Origin: Petrimonas sp. IBARAKI
GTDB lineage: Bacteria > Bacteroidota > Bacteroidia > Bacteroidales > Dysgonomonadaceae
Direction: 5' to 3'
NCBI GenBank assembly: GCA_002356435.2
Contig: AP018040.2
Location: 620,001-684,000 of the forward strand
Length of the DNA stretch: 64,000 nucleotides
Shown: positions 27,381 to 37,402 of the stretch, in pieces
How positions within the stretch are numbered: the first letter of the stretch is position 1
Layout: the number at the start of each line of letters is the position of its first letter
Made by a program: the position numbers and the translations under genes
The notes under the pieces: model-generated
What the model saw: the letters and a program-made list of their open reading frames with translations, nothing else
Told to the model about the DNA's origin: nothing
Databases searched by the model: none

Positions 27381-27525
27381 AATTGAAATTATTAAATGTT
27401 GAATGTTTTTTCAGAGGCCAAATTTACGATATTATCCCGACATTAAAGAAAAAAAGAATTAAATAAACGTTAAAAGCCTGCCCGGCTTAACTTTACAACA
27501 ACCGGGATTGTCACGGGCATTGAAC

Positions 27526-27553
27526 AGAGGCTGCCTTTTTGGGGGCAGCCTCT
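27526..27553 (-). terminator. Hairpin downstream of the susCD pair
   Basis: AGAGGCTGCC (27526-27535) pairs perfectly with GGCAGCCTCT (27544-27553). It lies 24 bp after the susD-like stop. The minus-strand tail is not T-rich, so termination may need help. Confidence 0.55.
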
Positions 27554-27577
27554 CTTTCATTGGAAGTGTTGAGCCGG

Positions 27578-29494
27578 TTAGTGTCTTGCCCACCAAAGCG
27601 GAGTTAACACTGCGTCGGTTCCTCCGAGTAATTCAACGGCTTGTTTATATCCTTCAGGGTTACTGTTTTCAAGTGATGCAGGATATTTTAATCGTTGAGG
27701 GAAGAAATCGGGTTGTTGGGTAGTTTTTACATTATCTTTCGTTATGGCCGGAAGATTTGTTAACGGGTTTTCCACAACCATGTTTTCGAAGAATGGGAGT
27801 CCAAGACGACGGTAATCGTTCCAGGTTTCGAGTGGTAACCACGGATTTTGAGCGATGAATTTTTGGGTGATGACTTTCGTCATCTGGTCGTTCAATGCTT
27901 TCTTATAAGAAGTCTGGCTTGCTACCGGAAATTTATACGCAAACTTCGCCGGCTGGTTAGTATAACCATCAATAATGTCTACTTCAACGGTTGCAGGAGG
28001 CTCTGCTGTATGATCCCATTTTACGGATGTTCCAACACGGTTGTAATCTGTTGAAGCAATATACGTGTCGTAAAAACTGCTAACGCCATGATAGTCCAGG
28101 CTGGCTTTAATTCCTTTTTCGTAAGCTTCTTTTGCAGACGTGGGCGTTGTCCAGCCTCTTAGAGCTGCTTCAGCCAGTAGGAAATAGGTTTCCCAAGAAG
28201 CAAAGAATACGCGTTTTTGCGAATGATTCCTGTATTTTTTTACGAGTATGGGGTTGTATAAAGAACCTATAATCTGGTTCATGGCAGACATATCTCCCCA
28301 GCTTCCGCCCGGCATTGTGTTCCACGTAAATGCTAAATTAACAGTAGCTATTTTATTATTTTGGTCTTTGTCTGCAAACACAGATCTTTCCAACGGACCT
28401 AAATCATCTTCCGATGTAAATTGTGCATCGGGGCTGGTGAAATCACCGGGTATGGCGTAGAGTTTGTAAGCTCTTGGGTCAATGGTGTTGTGAAGTCCGT
28501 CGAAGAAGAACCCGATTGAAGGATCGTTTGTATACGTTGAAAATTGATTTTGGAACCTTTTTCCCATATATCCCTTCGGTTTGATGTAAGAAGCGTATGA
28601 AGCGTCCAGCATGTCTGCCGATTTAACACTGCCTAGATTAATCATGAGATTGTTTAGCGTATTACTCATTAATAACGCATTCCAGGGTCTTGACATCACT
28701 CCTGCCAACGGATCCCAACCGTCACGTTCTTTAACTGCAAACATTTCGTCTGCCGTTAAAATAATTGACCCTTTCACTGCATCTTCAAATTCAGATTTTG
28801 CTTTTGCTGCATCTGCTTCCGATAAACGCATAGCCAGACGCATACGCATTGAGTTGGCGTATTTTATCCACTTTTCAAAATCGAACTGATAAGCACGGTC
28901 AAATTTCTTATCAATGTCTTGAGCTTTTACATTGACATCAATTTTCTGTGCTGCATCTTTCAATTCATCGATCATAAAATAATATACGTCTTTAACACTG
29001 GAGAATTCAGGGTTTGTTCCTTTAAATGCTTCAAGGGGAAGAGGACCAAAATTATCGGCGAACTCACTCATTAGGTATGCTCGCCAGATTCTAGCTACTT
29101 CTTTGAGGTTTTTCGTCATTTGGCGGTCGTACTCTACTGCGAACTCATCTTTTTGAATTTGTTTTTCAGCCAAGTCTACTGCTTGCGTTGCTGATTTCAT
29201 CCAACCCGATACATAGTTGTAATAATCGGAACTCCAGTCATTATTATAAGTGCCAAGGTTTATGCCGCCCGAACGGTCTTGTCTACCGGCACGTCTCCAA
29301 TACAAAACAAAAGCACGTTCAGCAATGTGCGGGTCTTGTTGCGCATCGGTTATGGCTTTATTGATTATGTATTGAACCTTGATGTCGTCTTCATTTGCAG
29401 CATTTGGATCTTTATTAATGTCTTCGAAGTCGGAACAGGCTCCTAAAAACATGATCGCTGCCAAAAAAGCCAATAATATATTTTTCTTTTTCAT
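27578..29494 (-). CDS. SusD/RagB-like outer-membrane lipoprotein
   Basis: Surface lipoprotein of 638 residues that caps a SusC-type transporter and binds the substrate. The signal peptide ends in a lipobox FLGAC (Cys20), followed by SDFEDINKDPNAANEDD, typical of the SusD-like_2 branch. TPR-like helices are seen in the middle (DFEKWIKYANSMRMRLAMRL, AKEAYEKGIKASLDYHG), and the C-terminus has ETWNDYRRLG, usual in SusD proteins. It follows the susC-like gene after 20 bp. No glycoside hydrolase, peptidase or ECF sigma/anti-sigma gene is next to the pair, so the nutrient is unknown. This SusD branch is often linked to peptide or unknown substrates. Confidence 0.93.
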   Translation of the reverse strand: MKKKNILLAFLAAIMFLGACSDFEDINKDPNAANEDDIKVQYIINKAITDAQQDPHIAERAFVLYWRRAGRQDRSGGINLGTYNNDWSSDYYNYVSGWMKSATQAVDLAEKQIQKDEFAVEYDRQMTKNLKEVARIWRAYLMSEFADNFGPLPLEAFKGTNPEFSSVKDVYYFMIDELKDAAQKIDVNVKAQDIDKKFDRAYQFDFEKWIKYANSMRMRLAMRLSEADAAKAKSEFEDAVKGSIILTADEMFAVKERDGWDPLAGVMSRPWNALLMSNTLNNLMINLGSVKSADMLDASYASYIKPKGYMGKRFQNQFSTYTNDPSIGFFFDGLHNTIDPRAYKLYAIPGDFTSPDAQFTSEDDLGPLERSVFADKDQNNKIATVNLAFTWNTMPGGSWGDMSAMNQIIGSLYNPILVKKYRNHSQKRVFFASWETYFLLAEAALRGWTTPTSAKEAYEKGIKASLDYHGVSSFYDTYIASTDYNRVGTSVKWDHTAEPPATVEVDIIDGYTNQPAKFAYKFPVASQTSYKKALNDQMTKVITQKFIAQNPWLPLETWNDYRRLGLPFFENMVVENPLTNLPAITKDNVKTTQQPDFFPQRLKYPASLENSNPEGYKQAVELLGGTDAVLTPLWWARH

Positions 29495-29514
29495 TTTCTT
29501 GTTTTGTTAAATTA

Positions 29515-32500
29515 TTAGAAACCAAAAGTTACATTAAACAAATAGGTACGCGAAGTAGGCGGAGCCGTATTCTCAAATCCTACGGCATTTGTTCCAATAG
29601 CAAATACCGATTCGGGATCTACACCGTTTAAATAGCTTTTAATCATTAAGGCATTGTTTACAGAAACTCCCATTCTTAAACGAGTAAAAGGAGTATTCTT
29701 TAACAGGGTACGGTTAAAATCATAATTCAGCTGCACGTTGCGTACGCGAATGTTGGTAGCGTTGTAAATATTAGCTTCTGAAATACCCAGGTTTCCGGTA
29801 TCGCCCGTAACCCTGTTCCAGTATTCCTGTTGGGTCACTTTGGTCGTATTTACCTGATATTGATTGTTGGCATCAAGATAAACACCGTCCACGATAAATT
29901 CATCGCGTTTTCCTCCTGGAGCTGTTATGGCAGCAGTTCCAGCACCTTGTAAATAGAAATTTGTTCCTGAAAACATTTCACCTCCAATGCGGGAGTCAAT
30001 CAAGAAGCTGAAGGAGAGCCCTTTGTATTGGAATGAGTTTGTGACACCAATTAACATGTCGGCTTGTTGATCCCCAACTTTTTCTTTTTCAGGGGTTCCA
30101 TTCGGGAGTCCGTTAGCATCAACGATGAGTTTACCATAATGCGGACTGTTTTTATCGGTTACCCGTTTGAATTTTGAACCGTAGATTTCGCCGTAATTGC
30201 CTCCTGCGGTTGCATAGACCTGCAAGTTGTCATATCCGCCTAAAGAATAAAGTTTAACATCATCGGTTAGTTCTACGATGGTATTTCTGTTGGTTGAAAT
30301 GTTGGCTTGCATGTTCCATGCGAAATCTTTTGTTTCAACGGGACGAGCATTGATCATCAACTCGATACCTTGGTTCTGAATGTTTCCTGCATTGATTTTC
30401 CTTGAACCGTATCCACTTAACGGGTCCATGGGTAAATTCAGCAATTGACGACGAGCATTTGATTTGTACCAGGCAAAATCAAATCCCAGGCGGTTATTGA
30501 AAAAACGTAGTTCTGTACCTGCTTCCCATGAAGAGATAAGCTCACTACGAACGCCCGGGTCAAATAATGTGTTATTGGTACCCGCCGTTGCATTATTTTC
30601 AGGGTCTTTACCAATCCAGTAGGTATTATAAAGTTGATAAGGATCAAGATCGTTACCAACCTGAGCAAACGAAGCTCGTACTTTTGCGTACGTAAACCAA
30701 GACGGCATTCCTTTTCCTTGAGTATTGATCATGTCGCTGATTACGAGTGATGTACTGATCGATGGGTAAAAAAATGATCTATTATCAGGGTGTAAGGTTG
30801 AAGACCAGTCGTTGCGGAATGTACCGTCCAGGAAGAAATAGCCGCCGTAATTCAACTGTGCCGTTCCGAAAACGGAGTTGATTTTCTTTTCATTGTATTC
30901 CCTTTCGGCATTGACGTTGTTTTTTGCATTTCCAAACGTGAAAAGATCTCGAACGAGCAGTTCATCGGGACCACCGCTGATGCCGGTTTTTTTCCTATGC
31001 ATGAGGTTGCCCCCCAAAGAACCGCCTAATCCCCAATTGCCGAATACATTGTCTTTTTGAGCCGTGAATAATGCCGTATAGTTGTTCTCGAAGAATTTAT
31101 CCTGTCCGAAACTGTATCGTCCGGTATCGGTTAGAGGGCTTCCTCCGTATGTTTTGTTATCGTATTGGGTGAAATACATATCTGTACCCCCTCTGATCTC
31201 TCCGGTCAGCCATTCTGTAAACTGATACTTAAGCGTCCCCGACATTAGAAAACGCTCCCTGACATCGTTGCTGAGCCTGTATTTACTCAACCAGTAGGGA
31301 TTTATCTGCGGACTGGTTTTTTGGTACCAAACCATTTTTCCGGCATCATCTACGGGATTACTGAAGTCTAGGATATCCAATGAACGAGGGAAAGCGTACA
31401 TGGTAAAGAACGGATTCGATGCATTTCTTCCTCCGACCGGGCGGTTCTGAGCATTCGTTTTGACGTACTGAACCTTAGTATCGGTACTCCACCTGTCGTT
31501 CGCTCCGAATTTTGTTGTTGCGCGAGCGGTCATATTGGTCCTGCTTAGATCAGCCCCAGGTATCTTGCTCCAATCATCGGTCCTGCCTAACGAAGTGTAA
31601 ACAGAGACATTATTGTACTGCTGTGAAAAGGCAATGTTGTCTGTAAGGTTAATCCCCGGTTTGTTGAAGTAAGCGTTTAAGTTGTCGTAAACCGTCATTC
31701 TGGCTTTCTCCCCGTTCCATTTTGTGTATTCCTGTCCGGTAATCTCCGGTCCCCAGCTGCTAGAAGACAACGCATCGTAAGCTCCATCAGAGCCTTGTCC
31801 GTATGTGCTTTGCAGTTTGGGATTCATAAAAATGGTTTCCGCAGAGACCGAAGATGAAACGGTAATTCCCAATCCGTCGTTTTTACGTCCGGTTTTTGTG
31901 GTAATCAAGATGACTCCGTTTCCGGCTCTTGAACCATATAAGGCAGCAGCGGATGCGCCTTTCAGTACAGACATGCTTTCTATATCCTCGGGGTTAATAT
32001 CCGATAAACCGTTACCCATATCTGCGCTTGGATTCCAATAGTCGTTATTCTTTGCTCCTGTGAAGTTATCCATGGGAACGCCGTCAACTACAATTAACGG
32101 TTGATTGAGATTAGTAACGGAATTATTACCTCGAATTACAATTTTAGAAGAACCGCCGGGTCCGTTACCGGAGCGTATTACCTGCAACCCGGATACTTTT
32201 CCGGATAATGCGTTTGCTACGTTTACTTCACGAGCAGCGATAATGTCATCCCCTTTTACCTCTTGAATAGCGTAGCCGAGAGCTTTTTTATCTCTTTTGA
32301 TCCCCAACGCCGTCACGACTACTTCGTCCAGTAATTCACTGTCGGATGTGAGTACTACGTCAATGGTTGTACGCCCATTAACCGGAATGGTTTGAGTGAC
32401 CATTCCCACATAGCTGATCTGCAACGAACCGTTGGATGGCACATTGTTTAATGTATACTTGCCGTCGAAATCCGTTACGGTTCCACGACTTGCATCGCCA

Positions 32501-32652
32501 GCGACAATTACTGTTGCGCCGATGACTTCAAGCCCCGTGTCGTCCGTTACAGTACCACTTACGGTTACGTTTTGAGCAGAAATAGAAAAGGCAAATACAC
32601 TCAACAGGAGTGTAAAAAAGCCTTTTGTCGAAAAAAGATTTTTACTTTTCAT
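29515..32652 (-). CDS. SusC/RagA-like TonB-dependent outer-membrane transporter
   Basis: Outer-membrane beta-barrel transporter of 1045 residues. In order: signal peptide (about 1-26), a carboxypeptidase-regulatory-like domain (about 27-110, TVTDFDGKYTLNNVP), a short linker with ALGIKRDKKALGYAIQEV, a TonB plug with VVDGVPMDN and MSVLKGASAAALYGSRAGNGVI, and the barrel ending in the aromatic LFNVTFGF. The TonB box would be in the ELLDEVVVTALG region. The protein is complete. It is followed by its SusD partner. A -7 box about 155 bp upstream gives a long leader. Substrate unknown. Confidence 0.95.
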   Translation of the reverse strand: MKSKNLFSTKGFFTLLLSVFAFSISAQNVTVSGTVTDDTGLEVIGATVIVAGDASRGTVTDFDGKYTLNNVPSNGSLQISYVGMVTQTIPVNGRTTIDVVLTSDSELLDEVVVTALGIKRDKKALGYAIQEVKGDDIIAAREVNVANALSGKVSGLQVIRSGNGPGGSSKIVIRGNNSVTNLNQPLIVVDGVPMDNFTGAKNNDYWNPSADMGNGLSDINPEDIESMSVLKGASAAALYGSRAGNGVILITTKTGRKNDGLGITVSSSVSAETIFMNPKLQSTYGQGSDGAYDALSSSSWGPEITGQEYTKWNGEKARMTVYDNLNAYFNKPGINLTDNIAFSQQYNNVSVYTSLGRTDDWSKIPGADLSRTNMTARATTKFGANDRWSTDTKVQYVKTNAQNRPVGGRNASNPFFTMYAFPRSLDILDFSNPVDDAGKMVWYQKTSPQINPYWLSKYRLSNDVRERFLMSGTLKYQFTEWLTGEIRGGTDMYFTQYDNKTYGGSPLTDTGRYSFGQDKFFENNYTALFTAQKDNVFGNWGLGGSLGGNLMHRKKTGISGGPDELLVRDLFTFGNAKNNVNAEREYNEKKINSVFGTAQLNYGGYFFLDGTFRNDWSSTLHPDNRSFFYPSISTSLVISDMINTQGKGMPSWFTYAKVRASFAQVGNDLDPYQLYNTYWIGKDPENNATAGTNNTLFDPGVRSELISSWEAGTELRFFNNRLGFDFAWYKSNARRQLLNLPMDPLSGYGSRKINAGNIQNQGIELMINARPVETKDFAWNMQANISTNRNTIVELTDDVKLYSLGGYDNLQVYATAGGNYGEIYGSKFKRVTDKNSPHYGKLIVDANGLPNGTPEKEKVGDQQADMLIGVTNSFQYKGLSFSFLIDSRIGGEMFSGTNFYLQGAGTAAITAPGGKRDEFIVDGVYLDANNQYQVNTTKVTQQEYWNRVTGDTGNLGISEANIYNATNIRVRNVQLNYDFNRTLLKNTPFTRLRMGVSVNNALMIKSYLNGVDPESVFAIGTNAVGFENTAPPTSRTYLFNVTFGF

Positions 32653-32807
32653 TCCCTCTAGTTTTTAAATTAATTTAATAAGTTATCCAGATTTTTAGCG
32701 TGCGTTTTAAAATATTTTTTTGTCTTTTTGTTGTTGTGGCTTTTGTTTGACAGGACGGTTTCTTGTTATAATTGACAAAAAGAAGCTAAAATATTTCAAA
32801 ATGCTCG

Positions 32808-32815
32808 CAAAGATA
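32808..32815 (-). promoter_or_regulatory. -7 box of the susC-like gene
   Basis: Minus-strand TATCTTTG, about 155 bp before the ATG at 32652. The leader in between is AT-rich with no strong hairpin seen. Confidence 0.45.
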
Positions 32816-32844
32816 GGTTATTTTGCTTTATTATAGAAATATTT

Positions 32845-32881
32845 TAACAAAAAAATAGTTGTTTAAAACTAAACAACTATT
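32845..32881 (-). terminator. Terminator of trxB
   Basis: AATAGTTGTTTA (32854-32865) pairs perfectly with TAAACAACTATT (32870-32881), loop AAAC. A minus-strand T run follows. Confidence 0.85.
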
Positions 32882-32945
32882 GATATATGAGCCTTTGTTC
32901 TTAAAAATAATTAATTAGAAAGGCCGCTTTAACTGCTGAAGAGAA

Positions 32946-33887
32946 TCACAATCCTTTTTCCGACAGATACCTCTCGGCATCCATGGCGGCGCGGCATCCC
33001 ATTCCGGCAGCCGTAATGGCCTGGCGGTAATTCGGGTCGGCTACATCACCTGCGGCAAAAACACCTTCGATGTTGGTTTTTGATGTTGGATTGTCTATCT
33101 TGATGTATCCCACCTCGTCGAGTTCCAAAAAGTTTTTAAAGATGTCGGTATTGGGTGTGTGTCCGATAGCTAGGAAAAATCCGTCGATGGCGAGATCAAT
33201 TTTCTCTTCATCGGGTTCGCCCATGCGTTTTACCAGATGTACTCCCTCCACGCCTTTTTCTCCGTACAATCCCACGGCATTGTGTTCGAAAAGAATTTCA
33301 ATTTTCGGATTGTTCATTACCCTCTCCTGCATGATCTGGGATGCGCGCAGGTAAGGCTTACGCACAACCAGGTAGACCTTGTCTGCCAGTCCCGACAAAT
33401 AGGTAGCTTCTTCACAGGCGGTATCTCCGCCTCCTACCACGGCCACCTTTTTTTTGCGGTAGAAAAAACCGTCGCAGGTAGCGCAGGCCGAAACACCTTG
33501 TCCGGCGTATTTGGTTTCATCGGGCAGACCCAGGTACTTGGCGGTTGCACCGGTAGAAATAATTACGGTGTCGGCTTCAATCATGTGCTCGTTGTCGATC
33601 GTTACCTTAAACGGGCGTACCGAAAAATCCACGGAGGTGGCCCTTCCCGGAAAAATCTCGGTTCCGTATCGCAGAGCTTGCTTTTTCAGGTCTTCCATCA
33701 GTTCTGGCCCGGTGATCCCTTCGGGATAGCCTGGGAAATTTTCCACTTCGGTTGTGGTTGTCAGCTGCCCACCGGGCTGTAGTCCTTCAAATAAGACAGG
33801 TTCCAGGTTGGCACGCGAAGCATAGATAGCTGCTGTGTATCCCGCGGGTCCCGACCCGATGATCAGGCATCTTACTTTATTCCTCAT
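32946..33887 (-). CDS. trxB: Thioredoxin-disulfide reductase
   Basis: FAD- and NADPH-dependent reduction of thioredoxin in the cytosol. The 313-residue product has the FAD motif GSGPAGYTAA (residues 11-20), the redox pair C135/C138 in ACATCDGFF, the NADPH motif VVGGGDTACEEA, and the C-terminal FAD segment GVFAAGDVAD. The length is that of the low-molecular-weight bacterial enzyme. It follows lolA and ftsK, an order common in Bacteroidales. It also has its own -7 box (minus-strand TACCTTTG, 33953-33960), so it may be transcribed separately under redox stress. Confidence 0.96.
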   Translation of the reverse strand: MRNKVRCLIIGSGPAGYTAAIYASRANLEPVLFEGLQPGGQLTTTTEVENFPGYPEGITGPELMEDLKKQALRYGTEIFPGRATSVDFSVRPFKVTIDNEHMIEADTVIISTGATAKYLGLPDETKYAGQGVSACATCDGFFYRKKKVAVVGGGDTACEEATYLSGLADKVYLVVRKPYLRASQIMQERVMNNPKIEILFEHNAVGLYGEKGVEGVHLVKRMGEPDEEKIDLAIDGFFLAIGHTPNTDIFKNFLELDEVGYIKIDNPTSKTNIEGVFAAGDVADPNYRQAITAAGMGCRAAMDAERYLSEKGL

Positions 33888-33952
33888 AATCGTAATATGT
33901 TTAAAAAACCTTCCCTTTGTTTGAGAGAAGGCAGTACTGTTAATAATTGGCT

Positions 33953-33960
33953 CAAAGGTA
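33953..33960 (-). promoter_or_regulatory. -7 box of trxB
   Basis: Minus-strand TACCTTTG, 66 bp before the trxB ATG. Confidence 0.45.
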
Positions 33961-34010
33961 CAATTATTCTTCTATACGTGAAATGGATATAGTAAATTTC
34001 TATCGTCCAT

Positions 34011-34655
34011 TTATCTCAGATCCACAACTTCAACTCCTTTGTGTTGGTCTTTGTTGAAGATAAATTCAGTATCGGTGAAATTATAATTGGTGTTGTAATC
34101 GTTGATATCAATTTTGTTTCTCATCCCGTTTTTCAGGGTGATATCCACTTGTAAGACGGAGTTGGTTTTTTTATCAATACCCACGGATATTTTTTTGAAA
34201 TCACTTTTGCTTCCCGTTGGAGACATGTTTATAACGAATGCATTCTTCCCATTGATGATTCCCGATGCAGGGGTGTCTAGCGTGAACCCGGTTTTGTACA
34301 TGCTCAGCAACGCCAGTGGGCTGATGGAGGCAATCTCTTCGTTTGATGGATGGCTGATATTTACTTCGTTGAGGTCTTTCATCAAAACCCATTGGGTTTT
34401 TCCATCGAACCAGGTATCGATGGTTGGCATTTCGATTTTAAACTTATTGCCTTTTACCCGTGCCGTCCCCTTCTGGGGTTGGTATGCCGTTCCGTTTTCG
34501 TCGGTGGTGGTAATGTTAAACGTCATTTTGATGCCGTTGGAATTTTCATAGGTGCTGTATGCTTTATCTAAGATATTCCGGGCGTTTGCGGCAGGTTGTG
34601 CGAATCCAGTAGATACGGTTAATAATGCGGCAATGGCGAGTATATATTTTTTCAT
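34011..34655 (-). CDS. lolA: LolA-like outer-membrane lipoprotein carrier protein
   Basis: Periplasmic carrier that shuttles lipoproteins to the outer membrane. The 214-residue product has a signal peptide (1-19, ending GFAQ) and the LolA fold pattern: AYSTYENSNGIKMTFNITTT, then GTARVKGNKFKIEMPTIDTWFDGKTQWVLMKD, and ISPLALLSMYKTGF. In Bacteroidetes these proteins are annotated as LolA-like on the fold; no LolB is expected. It lies 91 bp after ftsK, probably in one transcript. It is unrelated in function to ftsK, but the order is conserved in the phylum. Confidence 0.87.
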   Translation of the reverse strand: MKKYILAIAALLTVSTGFAQPAANARNILDKAYSTYENSNGIKMTFNITTTDENGTAYQPQKGTARVKGNKFKIEMPTIDTWFDGKTQWVLMKDLNEVNISHPSNEEIASISPLALLSMYKTGFTLDTPASGIINGKNAFVINMSPTGSKSDFKKISVGIDKKTNSVLQVDITLKNGMRNKIDINDYNTNYNFTDTEFIFNKDQHKGVEVVDLR

Positions 34656-34746
34656 ATTGTTCTCCTTTTAACGGGTTTTCTGATGGGTTGGACTAAAAAG
34701 AGGGTGTTTGGTTTATTTTGCGATCCGGGTTTCCGGTTTCCGGATT

Positions 34747-37257
34747 TTACCTCAAGGAATCCAATAATTTTTCCAGCGAATATTCATCCGAAATATATAC
34801 ATCGCGAGGCTTGCTTCCTTGTGCAGGGCCTACGATTCCGGCGGTTTCCAGTTGGTCCATAAGCCTACCTGCCCGGTTGTACCCGATGGAAAATTTCCGT
34901 TGGATCAGTGACGTGGAGCCTTGCTGGTGAATTACAATAAGCCGGGCGGCTTCATCGAAGAGTGTATCCCGCTCGTTCAGGTCTACTGCGCCGGGTTTAT
35001 CCTCGCTATCCGCCGATACCACTTCGGGCAAGGCAAATGCGGATTCATAACCCCGTTGTTTACCTATGTATTGGGAAATATCCTCTATCTCGGGCGTATC
35101 TACAAAGGCGCACTGGATACGAATCAGGTTGCTCCCCTGCGAGAAAAGCATGTCACCCCGCCCAATCAACTGGTTGGCACCGGTAGCATCGAGAATGGTT
35201 CTTGAGTCGATCTGTGAGGTTACACGAAAAGCCATCCGGGCGGGGAAGTTGGCCTTGATGGTTCCGGTAATGATGTTGGTTGTGGGGCGTTGTGTGGCGA
35301 TCACCATGTGCATACCCACAGCGCGTGCCTTTTGTGCGATACGTGCGATGGGCATCTCGATTTCTTTTCCGGCAGTCATGATCAGGTCGCCAAACTCATC
35401 GATCACCACAACGATATACGGCAGGTACCTGTGTCCATTTTTGGGATTGAGCTTTCGTTTGATGAACTTCTCGTTGTATTCCTTAATGGCACGGACGTGG
35501 GCGCGCATCAGCAGTTCGTACCGGTCGTCCATCTCTTTGGTGAGCGAGTTGAGTGTTTGGGTTACCTTGGTTACATCGGTAATGATGGCTTTCTCCTCAT
35601 CGGGAAGCTTTGCCAGGTAATGTTTTTCAATGGTGGAGTAGATATTGAATTCCACCATTTTTGGGTCGATAAGCACCATCTTCATTTCCGACGGATGCTT
35701 TTTGTACAGCAGCGATGTGATGATCGCATTCAAGCCCACCGACTTTCCCTGTCCGGTTGCTCCGGCAACCAGCAGGTGCGGCATTTTGGCTAGGTCAAAA
35801 ATAAACACCTCGTTAGTGATGGTTTTTCCCAGCGCTACCGGCAAATCATAGGTGCATTCCTGAAATTTGACGGAAGCGATAACCGATTGCATGGATACAA
35901 TCTGTGGCTCTTTGTTGGGTACTTCTATACCGATTGTCCCTTTACCGGGCATTGGGGCGATAATACGAATACCCAGCGCCGAAAGGCTCAAGGCAATATC
36001 GTCTTCCAGGTTTCGAATTCGTGAGATCCGGACTCCTGCCTGCGGCACAATTTCGTAGAGTGTGATCGTTGGACCGACAGTCGCTTTTATGGAGGTGATC
36101 TCTATCCCGTAGTTACGGAGGGTGCGGATAATTTTGTCTTTATTCTCGTTTTGCTCCTGCATGTCCACCTGTCTGTTGCCGGTATTGTATACCTTGAGCA
36201 GGTCCATGGTAGGGAATGCAAATGAGGACAAGTCCTTTTTAGGGTCGTAGTCTTCCAGAATTTCCACATCCGGATCCGTTTCCTCGTTTGTATCCGACTC
36301 AGCCAGCGGTGAAGCCTTCTCTTCGGTTTTGTTTTCGGCAACCTGTATCTCGTCTTTCGGAACAAAGACCTCGAACCCGTCGTTAGCAGGCTCTTTTTTT
36401 CGAATGGGGGGGGCGGTGTGTTGCATAACGGGAGCAGGTGCTTCTTCCCTGTTTTGCAGTATATCTTCCGGTTCGGTCTCTGTTTCCGGCTTATTCGTTT
36501 TTTTGAAGGAGAAGAGTTTTTTCAAGATACCCGGCTTTGCTTCCTCTTCCGGTTCTTTTTTTTCGTCAAACTCTAGCTTAATAGGTGTTTCGCTCTCTTT
36601 GTTTCCGTTAAACGTGGGTTTGCTATTGATAAGTGTCTCCTGGATCTTGTGCATTGAGCTTTGTCGGAAGGCAATCACGATGATAAGGATGAACAAAAGT
36701 ACGAGAAGGATCATCCCCGGTACCCCGATGCTGCTTTCCAGCAGGCGCTCGATCTGACTTCCATGCGCACCTCCCCAGTTGATGTGGCTTTTGGGAAACA
36801 GACGCCCGAAGATGAAGGCACTGGTAATGGAGCCACAAATCAACCCAAAAGCAGTGATAAGCAGTGCTTTTATAAAGCTGAAGTCAGAAACCTTCATCAT
36901 CCTCAACCCAAAGTAAATGATGAAAAAGGGAATGAGTATCGAAAATATGCCAAACCATTTGTTAACAAGGGTTTCAGCTAAAAAAGCGCCCCCGGTGCTT
37001 GTCCAGTTATTTACTTCCAGTTGCTTATCCTGAGTCAGTTCCCAGAAGGACTTGTTGAGCACTTTGCTTTGATCAGCCGCCCCGGTAAAAAAGAAAGAGA
37101 TGATTGCCAACAACGTGAATATTCCCAAAAAAGCAATGAGGATACCAAAAATGAAACGAACCCTTTCATTTTTTAAAAAACTGATTATGGCGGTCCTCCG
37201 CTTTCTTGCAGTGGAAGTTGTTGTTTTTTTCCTTTTTCGTTTTGTTGATTTTGCCAT
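34747..37257 (-). CDS. ftsK: FtsK/SpoIIIE DNA translocase
   Basis: Septum-bound DNA pump that clears the chromosome from the division plane and aids dimer resolution. The 836-residue product has a basic N-terminus, four membrane helices (about 28-215), a charged, Glu/Pro-rich linker (about 215-350), then the motor: alpha domain with IRTLRNYGIEI, Walker A GATGQGKSVGLNA, Walker B YIVVVIDEFGDL, ATQRPTTNIITG, and a C-terminal gamma winged helix (LIQRKFSIGYNRAGRLMDQLE) that reads chromosome-polarity sequences. All domains are intact. The linker is short compared with E. coli FtsK. Its -7 box sits in a perfect palindrome (37319-37338). Confidence 0.96.
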   Translation of the reverse strand: MAKSTKRKRKKTTTSTARKRRTAIISFLKNERVRFIFGILIAFLGIFTLLAIISFFFTGAADQSKVLNKSFWELTQDKQLEVNNWTSTGGAFLAETLVNKWFGIFSILIPFFIIYFGLRMMKVSDFSFIKALLITAFGLICGSITSAFIFGRLFPKSHINWGGAHGSQIERLLESSIGVPGMILLVLLFILIIVIAFRQSSMHKIQETLINSKPTFNGNKESETPIKLEFDEKKEPEEEAKPGILKKLFSFKKTNKPETETEPEDILQNREEAPAPVMQHTAPPIRKKEPANDGFEVFVPKDEIQVAENKTEEKASPLAESDTNEETDPDVEILEDYDPKKDLSSFAFPTMDLLKVYNTGNRQVDMQEQNENKDKIIRTLRNYGIEITSIKATVGPTITLYEIVPQAGVRISRIRNLEDDIALSLSALGIRIIAPMPGKGTIGIEVPNKEPQIVSMQSVIASVKFQECTYDLPVALGKTITNEVFIFDLAKMPHLLVAGATGQGKSVGLNAIITSLLYKKHPSEMKMVLIDPKMVEFNIYSTIEKHYLAKLPDEEKAIITDVTKVTQTLNSLTKEMDDRYELLMRAHVRAIKEYNEKFIKRKLNPKNGHRYLPYIVVVIDEFGDLIMTAGKEIEMPIARIAQKARAVGMHMVIATQRPTTNIITGTIKANFPARMAFRVTSQIDSRTILDATGANQLIGRGDMLFSQGSNLIRIQCAFVDTPEIEDISQYIGKQRGYESAFALPEVVSADSEDKPGAVDLNERDTLFDEAARLIVIHQQGSTSLIQRKFSIGYNRAGRLMDQLETAGIVGPAQGSKPRDVYISDEYSLEKLLDSLR

Positions 37258-37318
37258 ATATAAAAGTTCTCATCGATTTGCCATTAACCCGATGAAAAAC
37301 AGGAGTTGGATCGGTAAA

Positions 37319-37338
37319 TTTATTACAAAAGTAATAAA
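37319..37338 (-). promoter_or_regulatory. ftsK promoter inside a palindrome
   Basis: TTTATTAC-AAAA-GTAATAAA is a perfect 8-bp inverted repeat. It contains the minus-strand -7 box TACTTTTG (37326-37333), about 70 bp before the ftsK ATG. Confidence 0.45.
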
Positions 37339-37402
37339 AAGAAACTTAGATGGAAAGCTTTATGGGTTTATAAAAAAAAGAAATGACCGGTTTTGTGTGG
37401 GA

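Noticed and set aside
29515-32652. Several plus-strand ORFs opposite the SusC-like gene
   Set aside because: They are low-complexity shadows of the barrel-coding frame, without start signals or family resemblance.
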